A stretch of DNA of 64,000 bases from Microvirga pudoricolor (GTDB lineage: Bacteria > Pseudomonadota > Alphaproteobacteria > Rhizobiales > Beijerinckiaceae). The notes beneath the pieces are model-generated. The model was not told the origin of the DNA. It did no database searches and saw nothing but the letters and a program-made list of their open reading frames with translations. The stretch lies in NCBI RefSeq assembly GCF_016892705.1, contig NZ_JAFEMB010000001.1, positions 868,001 through 932,000 of the forward strand. The letters run 5' to 3'. This document shows positions 63,868-64,000 of this stretch, piece after piece (within the stretch, counting starts at the first letter, position 1; each line of letters begins with the position of its first letter). The translations under genes were made by a program, and so were the position numbers.

Positions 63868-64000
63868 TCAGATGACGAAGAAGTCCGTAGCCTTGATTTT
63901 GAGGTTCTTGCTCAGCTGGGCGATCTTCACGGCGGCGGCGGAGCCGGTTCCGTCCTTGTCGTACCACAACACGCCCGTCTTCTTGTCGTAGAGGATGCGG
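63868..64000 (-). CDS. C terminus of a second small RTX-type protein (cut by the right edge)
   Basis: Reading leftward from the edge, 43 codons end at a TGA stop at 63868-63870. The peptide runs from RILYDKKTGVLWYDKDGTG to KATDFFVI and agrees with the C terminus of the RTX protein at 22221-23546 in 29 of 43 positions, including the terminal DFFVI. It is therefore most likely another type I secreted repeat protein. A 9-base direct repeat, TCAGATGAC, at 63852 and 63868 lies at the stop. Confidence 0.75.
   Translation of the reverse strand, partial: RILYDKKTGVLWYDKDGTGSAAAVKIAQLSKNLKIKATDFFVI

Overview
The window is GC-rich throughout and carries gene families typical of soil or plant-associated Alphaproteobacteria of the order Hyphomicrobiales: many orphan periplasmic binding proteins, FCD-type GntR regulators, Gfo/Idh/MocA dehydrogenases, an ECF42-like sigma factor and small RTX proteins. 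I cannot fix the genus from the sequence. No rRNA, tRNA, CRISPR, transposase or integrase was recognised. The region reads as a chain of catabolic modules with their own regulators, plus a small polysaccharide locus.

Layout. 0-11 kb: the 3' end of a molybdenum hydroxylase; a GntR-controlled one-carbon module (LigM-like tetrahydrofolate demethylase, a Liv-type binding protein, PurU); a GntR regulator with two winged helices next to an aconitase paralogue and a Bug/TctC binding protein. 11-18 kb: a polar amino-acid ABC transporter with a DAO-family flavoenzyme and a Gfo/Idh dehydrogenase, divergent from a LacI regulator with two tandem operators. 18-25 kb: GloA2-like glyoxalase, PAS protein, Crp/Fnr regulator, MFS exporter, small RTX protein, acyltransferase.

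25-41 kb is the centrepiece. A leftward operon (CoA ligase, fused flavin monooxygenase/OYE reductase, SDR, MarR, enoyl-CoA hydratase-like protein, acyl-CoA dehydrogenase, RidA) matches aerobic anthranilate degradation through 2-aminobenzoyl-CoA. Divergent from it, a rightward operon encodes a LivKHMGF-type importer, an AFMID-type kynurenine formamidase, tryptophan 2,3-dioxygenase and a kynureninase-like enzyme. Together they would take up tryptophan or a derivative, convert it to anthranilate, and open the anthranilate ring as a CoA thioester. Two AT-rich palindromes in front of the two leftward transcription units are the likely MarR operators.

41-64 kb: two Gfo/Idh enzymes with an orphan family-1 binding protein; a LysE exporter; a second Crp/Fnr regulator; an mhq-like quinone/electrophile module (LysR, DoxX, ring-cleaving VOC dioxygenase, esterase); an RND pump with its adaptor; an AhpD-like protein; a nucleotide-sugar locus (SAF oxidoreductase, RmlC-like epimerase, SDR epimerase, glucose-1-phosphate cytidylyltransferase, CgeB-like glycosyltransferase); homogentisate dioxygenase with a MarR regulator; an ECF42-like sigma factor with its DGPF protein; and, cut by the right edge, the C terminus of a second RTX protein whose last 43 residues closely match those of the first.

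Binding-protein genes are followed by GC-rich stem-loops in four of five cases, and several convergent gene pairs share terminator-like hairpins.
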